A stretch of DNA of 6,102 nucleotides, from the NCBI GenBank assembly GCA_027592975.1, contig JAQCJS010000074.1, positions 1 to 6,102 of the forward strand, in the 5' to 3' direction. Shown one piece after another: positions 5,300-6,102 of this stretch. The notes beneath the pieces are model-generated. The model had not been told where the DNA came from. It searched no databases and saw only the letters and a list, made by a program, of their open reading frames with translations. Made by a program: the position numbers and the translations under genes. This DNA comes from Chloroflexota bacterium (GTDB taxonomy: Bacteria; Chloroflexota; Dehalococcoidia; UBA2979). Position 1 is the first letter of the stretch. Every line of letters begins with the position of its first letter.

Positions 5300-5860
5300 A
5301 TGCCCAATATCGCGATGCGACGAGGACGTGAGATGCCGACTCCCGAGTTCGACTACGCCACCTGGTCCGAGTTCCGATACCAGATTCGGCGCTACATAAG
5401 GACGGCAGAAGCCGCCGCGCGCGCGCACGGCCTGGAGCCTCAGCAACACCAGCTCCTGCTGGCCGTCCGCGGCCTGCCGGAAGGGCACTCGCCGACGATC
5501 GCCGTGCTCGCCGAGCGGCTCCAGTTGAGGCATCACAGCACCGTAGAGCTCGTGGACCGCATGGAATCGGCGGGGCTGGTGGTGCGGCGTCCGACCGGCG
5601 TGGGGCGGGCAGTGGAAGTGAAGCTCACCCCGCGCGGTCTACGGAGTCTGGACGCCGTCTCAGTGAACCTGCGCTCAGAGCTCGCCGAGTCGGGCCGCGA
5701 ACTCATCGCCTCGCTGTCGAAGCTCGTCCGCACGGACGCAGCCCCGGCCCGGGGCGCTGCACGTTCAGCTAAGGCTGAACCCGCGGCGGGTCGCAGCAGC
5801 GATGCGGCCGGGATCCCTGCCGCGCCTCGGAAGCGGAAGCCCTCGCTGACGCGCGCCTAG
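5300..5860 (+). CDS. MarR-family winged-helix transcriptional regulator
   Basis: A DNA-binding regulator of 186 residues, longer than the usual MarR length (about 140-160). FDYATWSEFRYQIRRYIRTA (17-36) and GLEPQQHQLLLAVRGLP (44-60) form the helical dimer region; PTIAVLAERLQLRHHSTVEL (65-84) is the helix-turn-helix; DRMESAGLVVRRPTGVGR (86-103) with VEVKLTPRG (105-113) is the wing. The DxR pair that usually closes the wing is altered: GVGR keeps the Arg but not the Asp. Residues after about 145 form a low-complexity Ala/Pro/Lys/Arg tail. Three in-frame ATGs compete: 5300 (AAGGGGAG upstream), 5315, and 5333 (GAGGA six bases upstream, giving MPTPEFDY, where relatives often begin). 5300 is taken as the longest well-supported start; 5333 is nearly as likely. 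Divergence from orfA suggests it may control that cluster and itself; the ligand is unknown. Confidence 0.85.
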   Translation: MPNIAMRRGREMPTPEFDYATWSEFRYQIRRYIRTAEAAARAHGLEPQQHQLLLAVRGLPEGHSPTIAVLAERLQLRHHSTVELVDRMESAGLVVRRPTGVGRAVEVKLTPRGLRSLDAVSVNLRSELAESGRELIASLSKLVRTDAAPARGAARSAKAEPAAGRSSDAAGIPAAPRKRKPSLTRA

Positions 5861-6008
5861 CGCCCCGAGCAACCGCTCAGCAAGCCGCCTGGTGGCAGGG
5901 GCAGGCCGTTTCACGGTTCGCCTCCCATCGGGTGCCCCGCATCCCTCGCCCCCCGGTGCCGTGCGCACGTTCGCGTACCCAACTCGATGCGACGAGGAAG
6001 GGAGGAAG

Positions 6009-6036
6009 TTGACGGGCGTATAACGATCGTTAGCAC
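6009..6036 (+). promoter_or_regulatory. Possible promoter containing a TetR-type operator
   Basis: TTGACG (6009-6014), a 16-base spacer and TAGCAC (6031-6036) make a possible promoter. Transcription would start near 6043, the GTG of the reading frame at the right edge, again implying a leaderless message. TATAAC (6019-6024) is an alternative -10 but lacks a -35. The palindrome at 6021-6032 sits in the spacer and overlaps the -10. Confidence 0.4.
6021..6032. promoter_or_regulatory. Perfect 12-bp palindrome, TetR-type operator candidate
   Basis: TAACGATCGTTA is a perfect inverted repeat with no spacer. Palindromes containing AACGnnCGTT-like cores are a familiar form of TetR-family operator. 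Its place between a -35 and a -10 element would let a bound repressor block RNA polymerase. The regulator is not visible in the window, unless the edge reading frame at 6043 encodes it. Confidence 0.5.
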
Positions 6037-6042
6037 GGAGCC

Positions 6043-6102
6043 GTGATCACGCCGTGGGACGCGGCGCAGGCCCGCCCATCCGGCGGGCCTGCGCTGACCG
6101 CG
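6043..6102 (+). CDS. Possible start of a gene running off the right edge
   Basis: GTG at 6043 opens a frame (MITPWDAAQARPSGGPALTA) that stays open to the end of the window, only 20 codons. GGAG at 6037-6040 is too close to serve as a normal ribosome binding site, but the GTG coincides with the predicted transcription start, which suits a leaderless gene. The polar, Pro/Gly/Arg-containing start would fit the lead-in of an autoregulated TetR regulator next to its operator; a transporter is also possible. There is too little sequence to decide. Confidence 0.3.
   Translation, partial: MITPWDAAQARPSGGPALTA
6064..6094. terminator. Perfect 13-bp GC hairpin near right edge
   Basis: GCGCAGGCCCGCC (6064-6076) pairs perfectly with GGCGGGCCTGCGC (6082-6094) around the 5-base loop CATCC. 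There is no T-run on either strand. It may be the terminator of the MarR gene about 200 bases upstream, of a gene coming from the right on the minus strand, or a structure within the start of the frame at 6043. A hairpin this perfect favours termination, which argues against that frame being coding. Confidence 0.45.

Noticed and set aside
4034..5399. Plus-strand open frames of 272 and 230 residues across the orfA-B-C region
   Set aside because: They are antisense to three minus-strand genes that have ribosome binding sites and GC-rich third positions; no domain is visible in them.
1..6102. tRNA, rRNA, CRISPR array, insertion sequence or phage attachment site
   Set aside because: I scanned for clover-leaf sequence, regularly spaced repeats, transposase motifs and long terminal inverted repeats and saw none.

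Overview
The window is high-GC (about 70% by eye) bacterial chromosomal DNA. Its codons end strongly in G or C, it carries a polyphosphate-type glucokinase and a membrane-fused spermidine-synthase-like protein, and two genes look leaderless. Together these suggest an actinobacterium or another high-GC lineage; the genus cannot be named. There is no rRNA, tRNA, CRISPR array or insertion sequence.

Layout. 1-1068 (+): C-terminal part of an MFS transporter cut by the left edge. It converges on a ROK-family polyphosphate-glucokinase-like gene (1096-1923, -), with a perfect 10-bp hairpin at the shared 3' ends. 1924-2391 holds no convincing gene. 2392-2490 (+) is a 32-residue lysine-rich protein with its own ribosome binding site. 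2638-4098 (+) encodes a 486-residue protein with an N-terminal membrane domain and a C-terminal spermidine-synthase-like Rossmann domain; it is probably leaderless and is preceded by an 11-bp direct repeat. It converges on a compact three-gene minus-strand cluster of unknown function, in transcription order orfA (5099-4731), orfB (4804-4667, 45 aa) and orfC (4663-4157). orfB starts inside orfA in the +1 frame and ends 3 bases before orfC. Divergent from this cluster is a MarR-type regulator (5300-5860, +). At the right edge are a perfect 12-bp palindrome of TetR-operator type inside a possible promoter, a GTG reading frame running off the window, and a perfect 13-bp hairpin.

How the genes relate. 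The transporter, kinase and fused synthase are separate transcription units with no obvious shared pathway. The closest thing to a system is the unknown orfA-orfB-orfC cluster with its divergent MarR regulator. The regulator could control the cluster, but only the arrangement supports this. The two smallest genes, the lysine-rich protein and orfB, are easily missed by routine gene calling.
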